Part shown: one piece after another, positions 24,810 to 32,576 of the stretch
Numbering within the stretch: position 1 is the first letter of the stretch
Layout of the letters: every line of letters starts with the position of its first letter
Origin: Methanocella_A sp964548585
GTDB taxonomy: Archaea; Halobacteriota; Methanocellia; Methanocellales; Methanocellaceae
Assembly: GCA_964548585.1 (NCBI GenBank)
Contig: CAZJRS010000033.1
Span: forward strand, 1-34,990
Reading direction: 5' to 3'
DNA: 34,990 nt
Made by a program: the position numbers and the translations under genes
Notes under the pieces: model-generated
Told to the model about the DNA's origin: nothing
The model's input: only the letters and a program-made list of their open reading frames with translations
Database searches by the model: none

Positions 24810-24932
24810 AATATTATCAAATTTTCTCGTGAATCATCGGTATCTGGTATAGATAGATTATATAGCAAATCTTCATCTTCAAGCCAGTTTTATTAAATCA
24901 AGGCGGTTATCGCCAGGCTGGCTCGAAGTGGA

Positions 24933-25097
24933 ATGTCTCTGATCACTGTATCTCCTGAAATGTGGTGGATCATCATGGGGGTTACCGTCCTCGTAGGATT
25001 GATACTGGAGGTATTAATCGGTGCTGCGGTCGTTGCAGTTTTAGTAAAGGCTGCTAAACGGATAATCCAACTAATAATTGGCGAGAGACGCTTTTAA
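24933..25097 (+). CDS. 54-aa single-helix membrane peptide
   Basis: Short frame from ATG 24933 to TAA at 25095-25097. A short polar N-terminus is followed by a long hydrophobic helix (about residues 11-38, including MGVTVLVGLILEVLIGAAVV) with one buried Glu26, then a basic amphipathic tail (KAAKRIIQLIIGERRF). No cleavable signal. AAGTGGA precedes the ATG closely; TTTTATTAAAT near 24888 could be its TATA box. It lies just ahead of the FlaH-like gene on the same strand and beside the pilin gene. No family recognised. Confidence 0.5.
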   Translation: MSLITVSPEMWWIIMGVTVLVGLILEVLIGAAVVAVLVKAAKRIIQLIIGERRF

Positions 25098-25237
25098 GAT
25101 GGCAAGCCGATACTACGGGACGTGATATTTACCCTACATCTATCAAGTGCTTACCTGGTTTGTCCATCTCTTCTTCATAGATTACGGTAAACTATTTAGA
25201 CAATATATTTGAACCACTAGTACAGTAGTCAAATGCA

Positions 25238-25846
25238 ATGCCTCTAACCAGAATCGCCCTTGACGAGTTTCCTGAAAATAGTCTGATTCTCGTAGATGAG
25301 GACACGGGCGACATCAAACGATTAATTGTGCAGATGCTTGTATCTGACGCTCTGCTCAGGGGAAATAAGGTCGTCTATGTTACCCCGAGGATGAAAACAG
25401 ACGTCCTGCATGAAATTGCCGGGTATGCAGAAGATAAGCTGGAGCACCTCGAAGTAATCGAGAGGACCCGAGACCCGGCAAAACTCGTGGACCTGTGTCA
25501 TGGCGACGTTTGTGTTATCGAAAACCTGCCGCTTTTTTTCGTCGATGCGCTGGATAGAGAACTGGTTCACGTAATGAACGGGCTGGTTCATTCCGCGAGG
25601 GATGGCAGACGGACGATCCTGATGACGGCGGATAAGGGCATATTGCCGGAAAAGCAACAAAAGATCATCCGGGCGATGTCGGATGGTGTCATCGATCTGA
25701 TCACGGTTTTTGTCGAGAACCGGATCAGTCGTTATCTTTTTATCCAGAAAATGAGGGGGTCGGCTCCGATGAGCACGATGCTCCCCTACTCGGTGGACGG
25801 GTCTGGTAAGAAGGTCTATATTGATACCAGAGAGCGCTACGCATAA
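25238..25846 (+). CDS. FlaH/KaiC-like RecA-fold protein with degenerate P-loop
   Basis: 202 aa. The N-terminus ENSLILVDEDTGDIKRL aligns with the Walker A region of archaellar FlaH/ArlH and KaiC-like ATPases (consensus GDTGTGKS), but the second glycine and the Ser/Thr are lost; only Lys27 remains. The Walker B region GDVCVIENLP lacks the aspartate. The ending MRGSAPMSTMLPYSVDGSG...VYIDTRERYA is like the end of FlaH. It is therefore probably a non-hydrolysing or weakly binding scaffold for a pilus motor. ATATATTTG at 25203-25211 fits a leaderless promoter. Its stop faces that of the tadC-like gene at 25956. Confidence 0.7.
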   Translation: MPLTRIALDEFPENSLILVDEDTGDIKRLIVQMLVSDALLRGNKVVYVTPRMKTDVLHEIAGYAEDKLEHLEVIERTRDPAKLVDLCHGDVCVIENLPLFFVDALDRELVHVMNGLVHSARDGRRTILMTADKGILPEKQQKIIRAMSDGVIDLITVFVENRISRYLFIQKMRGSAPMSTMLPYSVDGSGKKVYIDTRERYA

Positions 25847-25955
25847 CTCGGAATAGTTCTTCTCTATCGTGTCAAACACGATCGCGTTTACAACTATTCT
25901 GGTATCAACCCATCGAAAATTACCTACCCGACACTGGATATGATTTTTTCACCAG

Positions 25956-27281
25956 TCATGTAGATGCTACCGCTCTTGCCGTTTTTTCAGTCTCATCATA
26001 CTTCGCAGTAATCTTGTAATCTCCTTCGAGGGTTCCCAAGGTGACGATCACAGACACATTTCCTGTTTTATCCGTAGTATAAAATGACTTATCCAGTTTA
26101 CCGGCAGGTGTTAAGTTTATACTCAGTACTGCATTAGGTTTAGGCTCGCCCTGTGGATCCAGAACTTGGAACATGATCGGCTTGTCTAATTGCATTCCGA
26201 CCATACCCGTCTGGCTGTCGCCCGATAATATGTTAATGGTTACGACATCAGCGCCTACACCCGGGAATAGCAGAAATACGCACGCTAAGTATGATACTGT
26301 GACCAGAACCACACTGTGTTTCAGCCCATCTTTAGCCGAACCCTCTGCAATTTTTCCTACTATAATACCACCGATGAGCCCGTTGATGATCAGCAGGTGG
26401 AAAAATAGCTGTAAATAATTGATGTCGGCCATTCCTCCACCACCAAACATCTGGCTCATTCCTTCTCCTACCAGGAAAGGGAATAGTTGTGTGGAGAGGA
26501 TGTACACCATGACAATCAGGATGATCTGAGCAAAGTAGAAGATCATGACATATTGTTGAAGGTTCCCTTCCATTTCTCTCTCGATCTTGATCATTGATCT
26601 CATATCTTCTGATGCCTTCAGAATCAAATTTGAAACCTGACCGCCCATATACGAAGCCTGAACTACCAGCTGTATGTACCTTGCAGCTAGTTCGCTATTG
26701 ATTGCTTTTGCGGCCTTATTCATACCTTCCTCGAATGAGCCTCCAAGCAATAATGTCGAAGCAGCCAGATTGATCGGACCTTTAATGGTTCCGAGGTCAG
26801 TTTTTGATAGTTCTACAACTGATTTAATCGGATCAATGCCCGCTCTCATCATCTCAGACATCTTAAACAGGAACTGTGCAAATTCCTCTTCATTCCGTTT
26901 CTTCCGGCGGCGTTGTAAAAACCTGTCTACAGAGTACGGCGAAAGGGCAATAATTGTGGCAAATACCAGAAAGTTATCCAGGTCCGCTGTTTTTTTCGGC
27001 GGCAGTGGCTTTTCATCCTCAACCGGTGAAGCAGTACTACTACCACCACTTTCTTCCGCCTCCATCTGCTTCATTAGTTCTTCAAGAGCCTTCTGTCTGT
27101 CGCTTTTATCATCTGCAGAACCAGAACCCTTCTCTTCAATAAGCGTATGGCCTGACATGAATGCTCCTACAACGAGGAGTAGGGCAATGATTACCGGTAT
27201 ACCTATTGTGAAGTATTCACGTTTAATATCATACTTAATTTTTATCAGATCTATTTGCTGTTTAATTTTTTCCGGTATCAT
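25956..27281 (-). CDS. TadC/FlaJ-like pilus assembly membrane protein with C-terminal Ig-like domain
   Basis: 441 aa. One membrane helix (about 25-45), a charged linker rich in Glu/Ser (55-95), a second helix, then a T2SSF-type cytoplasmic helical domain (FAQFLFKMSEMMRAGIDPIKSVVEL ... GSFEEGMNKAAKAI) and several helices. Unusually the last 90 or so residues (LDKPIMFQVLDPQGEPKPNA ... GTLEGDYKITAKYD) form an Ig-like beta domain, predicted to lie outside the cell. Such proteins are the membrane platform turned by the TadA/PilB ATPase. ATG overlaps the stop of the preceding tadC-like gene by 4 nt (ATGA). Last gene of the pst2-pilus operon. Confidence 0.85.
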   Translation of the reverse strand: MIPEKIKQQIDLIKIKYDIKREYFTIGIPVIIALLLVVGAFMSGHTLIEEKGSGSADDKSDRQKALEELMKQMEAEESGGSSTASPVEDEKPLPPKKTADLDNFLVFATIIALSPYSVDRFLQRRRKKRNEEEFAQFLFKMSEMMRAGIDPIKSVVELSKTDLGTIKGPINLAASTLLLGGSFEEGMNKAAKAINSELAARYIQLVVQASYMGGQVSNLILKASEDMRSMIKIEREMEGNLQQYVMIFYFAQIILIVMVYILSTQLFPFLVGEGMSQMFGGGGMADINYLQLFFHLLIINGLIGGIIVGKIAEGSAKDGLKHSVVLVTVSYLACVFLLFPGVGADVVTINILSGDSQTGMVGMQLDKPIMFQVLDPQGEPKPNAVLSINLTPAGKLDKSFYTTDKTGNVSVIVTLGTLEGDYKITAKYDETEKTARAVAST

Positions 27282-28129
27282 GGGACCCTCGAGTACTTCT
27301 GCTCCAGCATAAAGTAGACCATGATGTTAATTGTCGGGATTATGCCATACACCAGCAGCATAAACATCTCTTTAGGCTTGAATGGCCCAATTGGAATGTT
27401 TAATGCTCCGGACATCGCGATTCCCAGTACCGCGAGAATTACCATCATCAGGACGCCGCCCATGTATCCTTCGCCAAAAATCCCAAGCGAGTCAACGAAC
27501 TCTTTCTGGGCTTGGCGCTTGATGTCAAGTAAGTCGTTGGACTTGGCTTGCAAATACTCTTTCATCCCGCTGCCTGAATACATAATGTTGGCCAGATCGA
27601 TCGCTATAGCCCTGAAAATTTCTGAAGGTGTATTATTTGCCAGAGCGTTCATAGCCGATACTTCATCTTCGCCAAGCACATCGATCTTGTATATGACTTT
27701 CCTAAATTCCTTGGACACCTCTCCATAGTTCTCGATGGACATTCTGCGTAGAATATCGAGAGGCGTAGAACCTGCGCTAGCTAAAATCGACATGTAGCCA
27801 AGAGCAAACGGCAACTCTTTTTCAATGCCGATTTTTTTAGTTGACGTACTGTTATAGACAACGAATGGAAATCCCACGAATACTACGATCACTGTAAGTA
27901 CAGTCAGCAATATCATGTATAGTGAGACCCCAAAGAAGATGTAAGTGAAAATCAGCATCGGGATCGATGCCAGGATCGCTGAAATCGCAGCCATCGATAA
28001 AAACATGCCAGCAGTTATCTCCAGGTCTGCCTGATATAGCATGTTGGATATACTATCAAAGGTGAATTCATCGATATGCCTACCCAGCAGGTTATGACAG
28101 AACCTCATGTATAGCTTTACTATGTCCAT
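27278..28129 (-). CDS. TadC/FlaJ-like pilus assembly membrane protein
   Basis: 283 aa from ATG 28129, which has GGTGG 6 nt upstream; a GTG three codons earlier (28138) is an alternative. T2SSF-type domain: two central helices (about 42-90), a cytoplasmic helical bundle (ELPFALGYMSILASAGSTPLDILRRM ... FRAIAIDLANIMYSGSGMKEYL) and two C-terminal helices. Together with the next gene it supplies the two T2SSF domains that FlaJ carries in one chain. Starts 9-12 nt after the ATPase stop and overlaps the next gene by 4 nt. Confidence 0.85.
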   Translation of the reverse strand: MDIVKLYMRFCHNLLGRHIDEFTFDSISNMLYQADLEITAGMFLSMAAISAILASIPMLIFTYIFFGVSLYMILLTVLTVIVVFVGFPFVVYNSTSTKKIGIEKELPFALGYMSILASAGSTPLDILRRMSIENYGEVSKEFRKVIYKIDVLGEDEVSAMNALANNTPSEIFRAIAIDLANIMYSGSGMKEYLQAKSNDLLDIKRQAQKEFVDSLGIFGEGYMGGVLMMVILAVLGIAMSGALNIPIGPFKPKEMFMLLVYGIIPTINIMVYFMLEQKYSRVP

Positions 28130-28140
28130 GGTAACCACCG

Positions 28141-30558
28141 TTATTTTTTACTCTGTCTGGATGATAGTTTATTCAGTTCATATTCACGAATTTGATCGAC
28201 CACCTGGTAGTAGTCCTTAATGCCTCGGTCTCGTAAGTCCTGCAGAAAAGCCGCCCGGTCGCCCATATCCTTGATCAATTCTTCCTGCCTGATGCCGAGT
28301 TGAGCTTCGATCTTCTCAAAGATGTGGCTTCTACCGCCGAATACAAATTTATCGGAAAACGCGTCCCACCTGAAAGCCAGATTTGTCACCAGGTCGCCAT
28401 CCGTATCCAGCTCAAGTATCTCCACAGCCTGCATTACTCGTCTGACGTTGCGGTCATTTCGCCTTACCTGTGCCGGGAATACGACACAATCCATCGAAGC
28501 GAATAGCGTTCGAGGCACATTCATAGGGTTTGACTCAACTCTCGAGAGCAACTCACGCATAGATCCCGCGTGGATCGTCCCCATGGCAGCATGACCGACC
28601 GCGATCGCCTGGAACAGCGTAAAAGCCTCCGCGCCTCGTACTTCACCAACCAGGATATATTCAGGGCGTTGACGCAGTGCAGCGGCCAGCAGTTCATACA
28701 TGCTGATGTCACCTGCGGATTTTCCACCCTGGTGACTGGTACCAGATGCAGGAGCAGCGCCTCCCGACTCCCCGCCGAAGCCAGTGCGGGTGACCGACTG
28801 GATCCAGTTCGGGTGATATAGGTTTAGCTCCGGTGTATCCTCCAGGGATACGATCTTATTCTCCGGCTTGATAAACGAGCAGAGTACATTCATAAGGGTG
28901 GTTTTGCCCGATGCTGTTCCTCCGGATACAAGGATAGAACGCTTGTAATACAGCAGCGTCCACAGGTAGGCCAGAAGAGCAGGGTCTATTGAGTTGTACT
29001 CGATCAGTTCGATCGGCGAAATTGGCCGCTCCTTGAACTTACGGATAGTGAACGTAGCACCTTTCTTGGTGACTTCAGTCCCCAGCGTCAGGTTGGCACG
29101 ACTCCCGTCCGGAAGGGCGATGTCCTTGATAGGCTGCAGAATAGAAATGTGCTTGCCTGAAATCTGCGCCATACGCATGACGAACCGGTTGAGCTCGACG
29201 TCGCCATAGGAGATCGTTGAACGGATCGAGCCGTAGATACGGTGGAAGATGTAAAGGTAGTTATTCGGCCCGTTGCAGCTGACATCCTCTATATAGTGGT
29301 CTTTCATCAGGACTTCGATCCGGTCATAGCCCAGGTATTTCTTACGGAGGTAAAAGAACATCCGGTCTTTGTACGCCTCGGTCAGCTTCCAGTTGAACAT
29401 CTGGATGATCTCTTCGAACTTCTGCCGAAGGAACACCTCGCGCTCTTCAGCCTTTATCGCAACGATCTTGCTGCTGATCATCTTTTCGAGATTTTTCTCG
29501 ATGATCCCCAAGCGTTTTTGCTGAACTTCGCCAAGGGCAGGCTCCAGGACGTTATAGACGACCTCTTCGCCGTCGAATTTGATCCTGACATAGATAAACG
29601 GAGGGCTTACGGCATAAGTGACGTCGATATCCGTCAAAGGTCCATCCAGGGATGGCTGGGAAATCGTACCGATTTCGAATGGGGGTAGATCGTCTTTTTC
29701 TTTTGTTTTTTTGTTTCCGGATAGGGCTCCGAAGAATAGGTTATAGGTGCTGTCCTTCTTAGCTGATTCCTCCTTTCCTGAGGAATTGCTATTTTCGGGT
29801 GATAACGGGCTGGATGGGTCAGCGGTCTGCTGTCCTTCAGGCTTCTTTCCGAGGAACCATCCGACCAGATCCTTTTTCCGAGCTGATTTCTTCTCCGATT
29901 CCGCTTTTTTTTTCTTTTCCTGCTCGACGATGCTCTCTCCGAACGAGTCGAGCTGTTTGTCGACAAAACCACTGATGCCGCTTTTCTTAGTATGTGGTTT
30001 TTCCTCTTTCGTGGTTGCCTGCTCTACGACAGTGGTATCAACAGGGTTTGTGATGGGTGTAACAGAAGGAGGGGTCTGGGATATATCAGGCTGGCTTTCC
30101 TTTTTTATAGTGACTGGTTTAGTGGCTGGTGGCACAGCTTTTGTGTCTACTCTCCGAGATTCAATCCTAGATATATTTTCATTGTGATGGGGATTACCTT
30201 CAGGCTCTTTGTGAGCTTTTTTTGGATCTGTGACAAGCCACTTGAGGAAATTACCCATTGTATCCCCTTCGCCAGACTTAGCTCGGGTTTCGTTACGGAT
30301 GGTGTTGGCTGTTGGGGGATACTTCACTAAGTTATCTTTAGTTGTCGACTTCATTCCAGAGTCAAGGCTTTTTGGGAGTAGTGCTTCTCTTATCTCCTGC
30401 TCTGTGGGCATGTCAGACACCGAGGCAATGTTATCTCCTACATCGATGTTTTCGTTTTCTATCCTGATCTCGTCAGTATCTTCGCTCGATAAAACCTGGT
30501 GCTGGTTCTCTAGCGGGTACGACCGATCCGCCGCCTGTGTTTTAATCGGTAGGGTCAT
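28141..30558 (-). CDS. TadA/GspE-type secretion ATPase with long disordered N-terminus
   Basis: 805 aa. Residues 1-310 are low-complexity and charged (Lys/Glu/Ser/Pro), with no fold recognised. The ATPase core follows: N-terminal domain about 320-530, Walker A GGTASGKTT (546-554), Asp-box region around SLEDTPEL (571-578), a Gly/Ser-rich insert (594-615), Walker B ILVGEVRG (635-642, Glu639) and His box GHAAMGTIHAGS (655-666). This is the archaeal type II/IV secretion family that drives pili and archaella. The ATG overlaps the stop of the phosphate permease gene pstA (ATGA, 30555-30558), so it is translated with a phosphate transporter. Confidence 0.93.
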   Translation of the reverse strand: MTLPIKTQAADRSYPLENQHQVLSSEDTDEIRIENENIDVGDNIASVSDMPTEQEIREALLPKSLDSGMKSTTKDNLVKYPPTANTIRNETRAKSGEGDTMGNFLKWLVTDPKKAHKEPEGNPHHNENISRIESRRVDTKAVPPATKPVTIKKESQPDISQTPPSVTPITNPVDTTVVEQATTKEEKPHTKKSGISGFVDKQLDSFGESIVEQEKKKKAESEKKSARKKDLVGWFLGKKPEGQQTADPSSPLSPENSNSSGKEESAKKDSTYNLFFGALSGNKKTKEKDDLPPFEIGTISQPSLDGPLTDIDVTYAVSPPFIYVRIKFDGEEVVYNVLEPALGEVQQKRLGIIEKNLEKMISSKIVAIKAEEREVFLRQKFEEIIQMFNWKLTEAYKDRMFFYLRKKYLGYDRIEVLMKDHYIEDVSCNGPNNYLYIFHRIYGSIRSTISYGDVELNRFVMRMAQISGKHISILQPIKDIALPDGSRANLTLGTEVTKKGATFTIRKFKERPISPIELIEYNSIDPALLAYLWTLLYYKRSILVSGGTASGKTTLMNVLCSFIKPENKIVSLEDTPELNLYHPNWIQSVTRTGFGGESGGAAPASGTSHQGGKSAGDISMYELLAAALRQRPEYILVGEVRGAEAFTLFQAIAVGHAAMGTIHAGSMRELLSRVESNPMNVPRTLFASMDCVVFPAQVRRNDRNVRRVMQAVEILELDTDGDLVTNLAFRWDAFSDKFVFGGRSHIFEKIEAQLGIRQEELIKDMGDRAAFLQDLRDRGIKDYYQVVDQIREYELNKLSSRQSKK

Positions 30559-31568
30559 AGTTTTGATCGCTTTCCTGTTATCTCTTCGTTCCCCGTCGTC
30601 TTAGTATTGACAAACAATTGTCCTCCAAATGAAATTATTCTCTTGAGCAGGGACTTATGAGGTCTGTCAATCTTAAACTGCGAAAGGATGAGTCTGGCTG
30701 AGAGATTGATGATCATGATAATTACAATCAGTACGAAGGCCGTAGCAAAAGCTTGTGACAAAGGTACCATACCTATGAATTCATAAGAATGATAGATCGA
30801 TATCGGAAGTGTACCTATAAGGTCTTGCAGAGGATATATTTTAATTCCGAAAATCAACTTTGGACTTTCTTTTATCGCAAACTCCGGAAAGAACTGGCTA
30901 TACCCTGCTGTCAAAACGACTACCGCAGATTCTTCTGCTGCGCGGCCTATGCCCAGGATCATTCCAGTCAATATGCCCGGCATAGCGTATGGTATCACAA
31001 TTGTCCTGATTGAATCCCATTTTGTTGCGCCGATTGCATAGCTAGCGTGCTCTAGGTCTACCGGTACATTGTCAAGGGCTTCTTCAATCGCTCTTTCCAT
31101 CACTGGTAATATCAGTATTGCCAGAGCTATCCCTCCAGTCAGGAAAGAAAAGCCACCCGTAAATGCCTTTAAATATACGACAAGGACCAGAAGCCCGAAA
31201 ATGCCCAGGATAATTGATGGTGTACCTGAAAGAATATCTATAAAAAACGTCAATGTTCTTGTAAAGAAGTTTTTTAACGCATATTTTTTGAGATAGATTG
31301 CCGTACCAATGGCAACAGGCGTGGCAATGACGACGGAAAATATCGAGATCATAAAAGTGCCGACAATGGTATTTCCGATCGCATTACCAAATCCGGGCAT
31401 ATCGCTTTCTGCTGTTGTAAGAAAGGACCAGCTTAATGACTTGTAACCCATTAAAAATATATCGCCAATGATGAAAATCAACAGCATAGCTGTCACGATA
31501 CCTGCGAATGCCGTAACAACGATGAAGATTTTCTCTTCTATTTTTCTTTTTAAACGTATGGTGCTCAT
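30555..31568 (-). CDS. pstA: Phosphate ABC transporter permease PstA, second set
   Basis: 337 aa, six predicted helices, BPD_transp_1 domain with the coupling loop RAIEEALDNVPVDLEHASYA. Longer than the PstA at 17371 (282 aa): an extra loop near 230-260 (FFPEFAIKESPKLIFGIKIY) and a basic C-terminal tail. Its start overlaps the pstC stop by 4 nt and its stop overlaps the ATPase start by 4 nt. No pstB follows, so it probably uses PstB from 16613 or another locus. Confidence 0.93.
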   Translation of the reverse strand: MSTIRLKRKIEEKIFIVVTAFAGIVTAMLLIFIIGDIFLMGYKSLSWSFLTTAESDMPGFGNAIGNTIVGTFMISIFSVVIATPVAIGTAIYLKKYALKNFFTRTLTFFIDILSGTPSIILGIFGLLVLVVYLKAFTGGFSFLTGGIALAILILPVMERAIEEALDNVPVDLEHASYAIGATKWDSIRTIVIPYAMPGILTGMILGIGRAAEESAVVVLTAGYSQFFPEFAIKESPKLIFGIKIYPLQDLIGTLPISIYHSYEFIGMVPLSQAFATAFVLIVIIMIINLSARLILSQFKIDRPHKSLLKRIISFGGQLFVNTKTTGNEEITGKRSKL

Positions 31569-32494
31569 ATTTTTTTCCTGCTGATAATTCTGACAGCGCC
31601 TACAAGACCTATTTCCATTAAAAACAGTACCGCAGCAATGCCAAATAATGCTGACCTGGGCATATCTAGTCCTATATATTCACCAGCCTCTGCTACTATT
31701 TTCGATGTCATGACTGTGCCTGTACTAAGTACAGACGTGGGTATTTTTTGCAAACCTCCTGTCAGCATCAAAACAGCCATGGTTTCACCCATAGCTCTCA
31801 TCATACTCAGAATGAAAGCCGCTGTGATCCCCGGCAATGCTATCGGGATCAATAATTTTTTTACCGTTTCCCATTTTGTCAAGCCAAGCGCATATGACCC
31901 ATCTCTAAGTTCTTTGGAAACCGATCTTAAGGATTCCTGGGTTATGACTGTCATTGTTGGCAAAACCATCACAGTAAGCACAACGGCAGCAAGCAACATG
32001 CAAAGGCCTTCCGCATTATCTATGCGAAATAATGGAATGAACCCTATACCAGAGTCTATAGCGGGATTGATATAATCCCGGAACAGCTTACTCAGTACGA
32101 ACACACCGAAGATCCCATACACGATCGATGGTATGCCGACTAGCAACTCTATCATCGGACGTAATATGCTCGTCAGCCATTTCGGCGAGAATTCCGAAAG
32201 GAAAATAGCTGTCAATATACCTAGAGGTACTGTCATAATCATCGTCATTACAGTCAACACAAGGGTACTGACGATAAACGGGAATATCCCGTAACTATTT
32301 TTATCATAGCTCCACTCACTGTTGATGATAAACCCTATGCCTTCCTTCATGAACACGGGCAGCGCTTCTGCAAATATGAAACCGATTAACAATACAACTG
32401 TTAATAATGTCAAAACCGACGAGATCAGAAAAAGGCATTTCGGATCTGCTTTTTTACCAGACATACTGGATTTGAATATTTGGTTTATAGACAT
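31565..32494 (-). CDS. pstC: Phosphate ABC transporter permease PstC, second set
   Basis: 309 aa from ATG 32494, the third in-frame ATG, which has GGTGA 8 nt upstream; ATG 32512 and 32500 are alternatives. Six predicted helices and a coupling loop TQESLRSVSKELRDGSYALG. A loop near residues 150-175 (DYINPAIDSGIGFIPLFRID) is longer than in the first PstC. Preceded by a hairpin/T-run after pstS2; overlaps pstA2 by 4 nt. Confidence 0.93.
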   Translation of the reverse strand: MSINQIFKSSMSGKKADPKCLFLISSVLTLLTVVLLIGFIFAEALPVFMKEGIGFIINSEWSYDKNSYGIFPFIVSTLVLTVMTMIMTVPLGILTAIFLSEFSPKWLTSILRPMIELLVGIPSIVYGIFGVFVLSKLFRDYINPAIDSGIGFIPLFRIDNAEGLCMLLAAVVLTVMVLPTMTVITQESLRSVSKELRDGSYALGLTKWETVKKLLIPIALPGITAAFILSMMRAMGETMAVLMLTGGLQKIPTSVLSTGTVMTSKIVAEAGEYIGLDMPRSALFGIAAVLFLMEIGLVGAVRIISRKKI

Positions 32495-32520
32495 AGTCAT
32501 TTTCACCAACATTTTTATTA

Positions 32521-32553
32521 GAAAAAATATTTGAGGCTGTCAATGACAGCCTC
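32521..32553 (-). terminator. Hairpin with T-run between pstS2 and pstC2 (attenuator)
   Basis: GAGGCTGTCA (32533-32542) and TGACAGCCTC (32544-32553) are perfect complements. In the direction of transcription AAATATTTTTTC follows. As at the first pst locus, this would raise pstS over the permease and pilus genes. Confidence 0.7.
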
Positions 32554-32576
32554 TGGTCATTTTTGTTTAACTAAAT

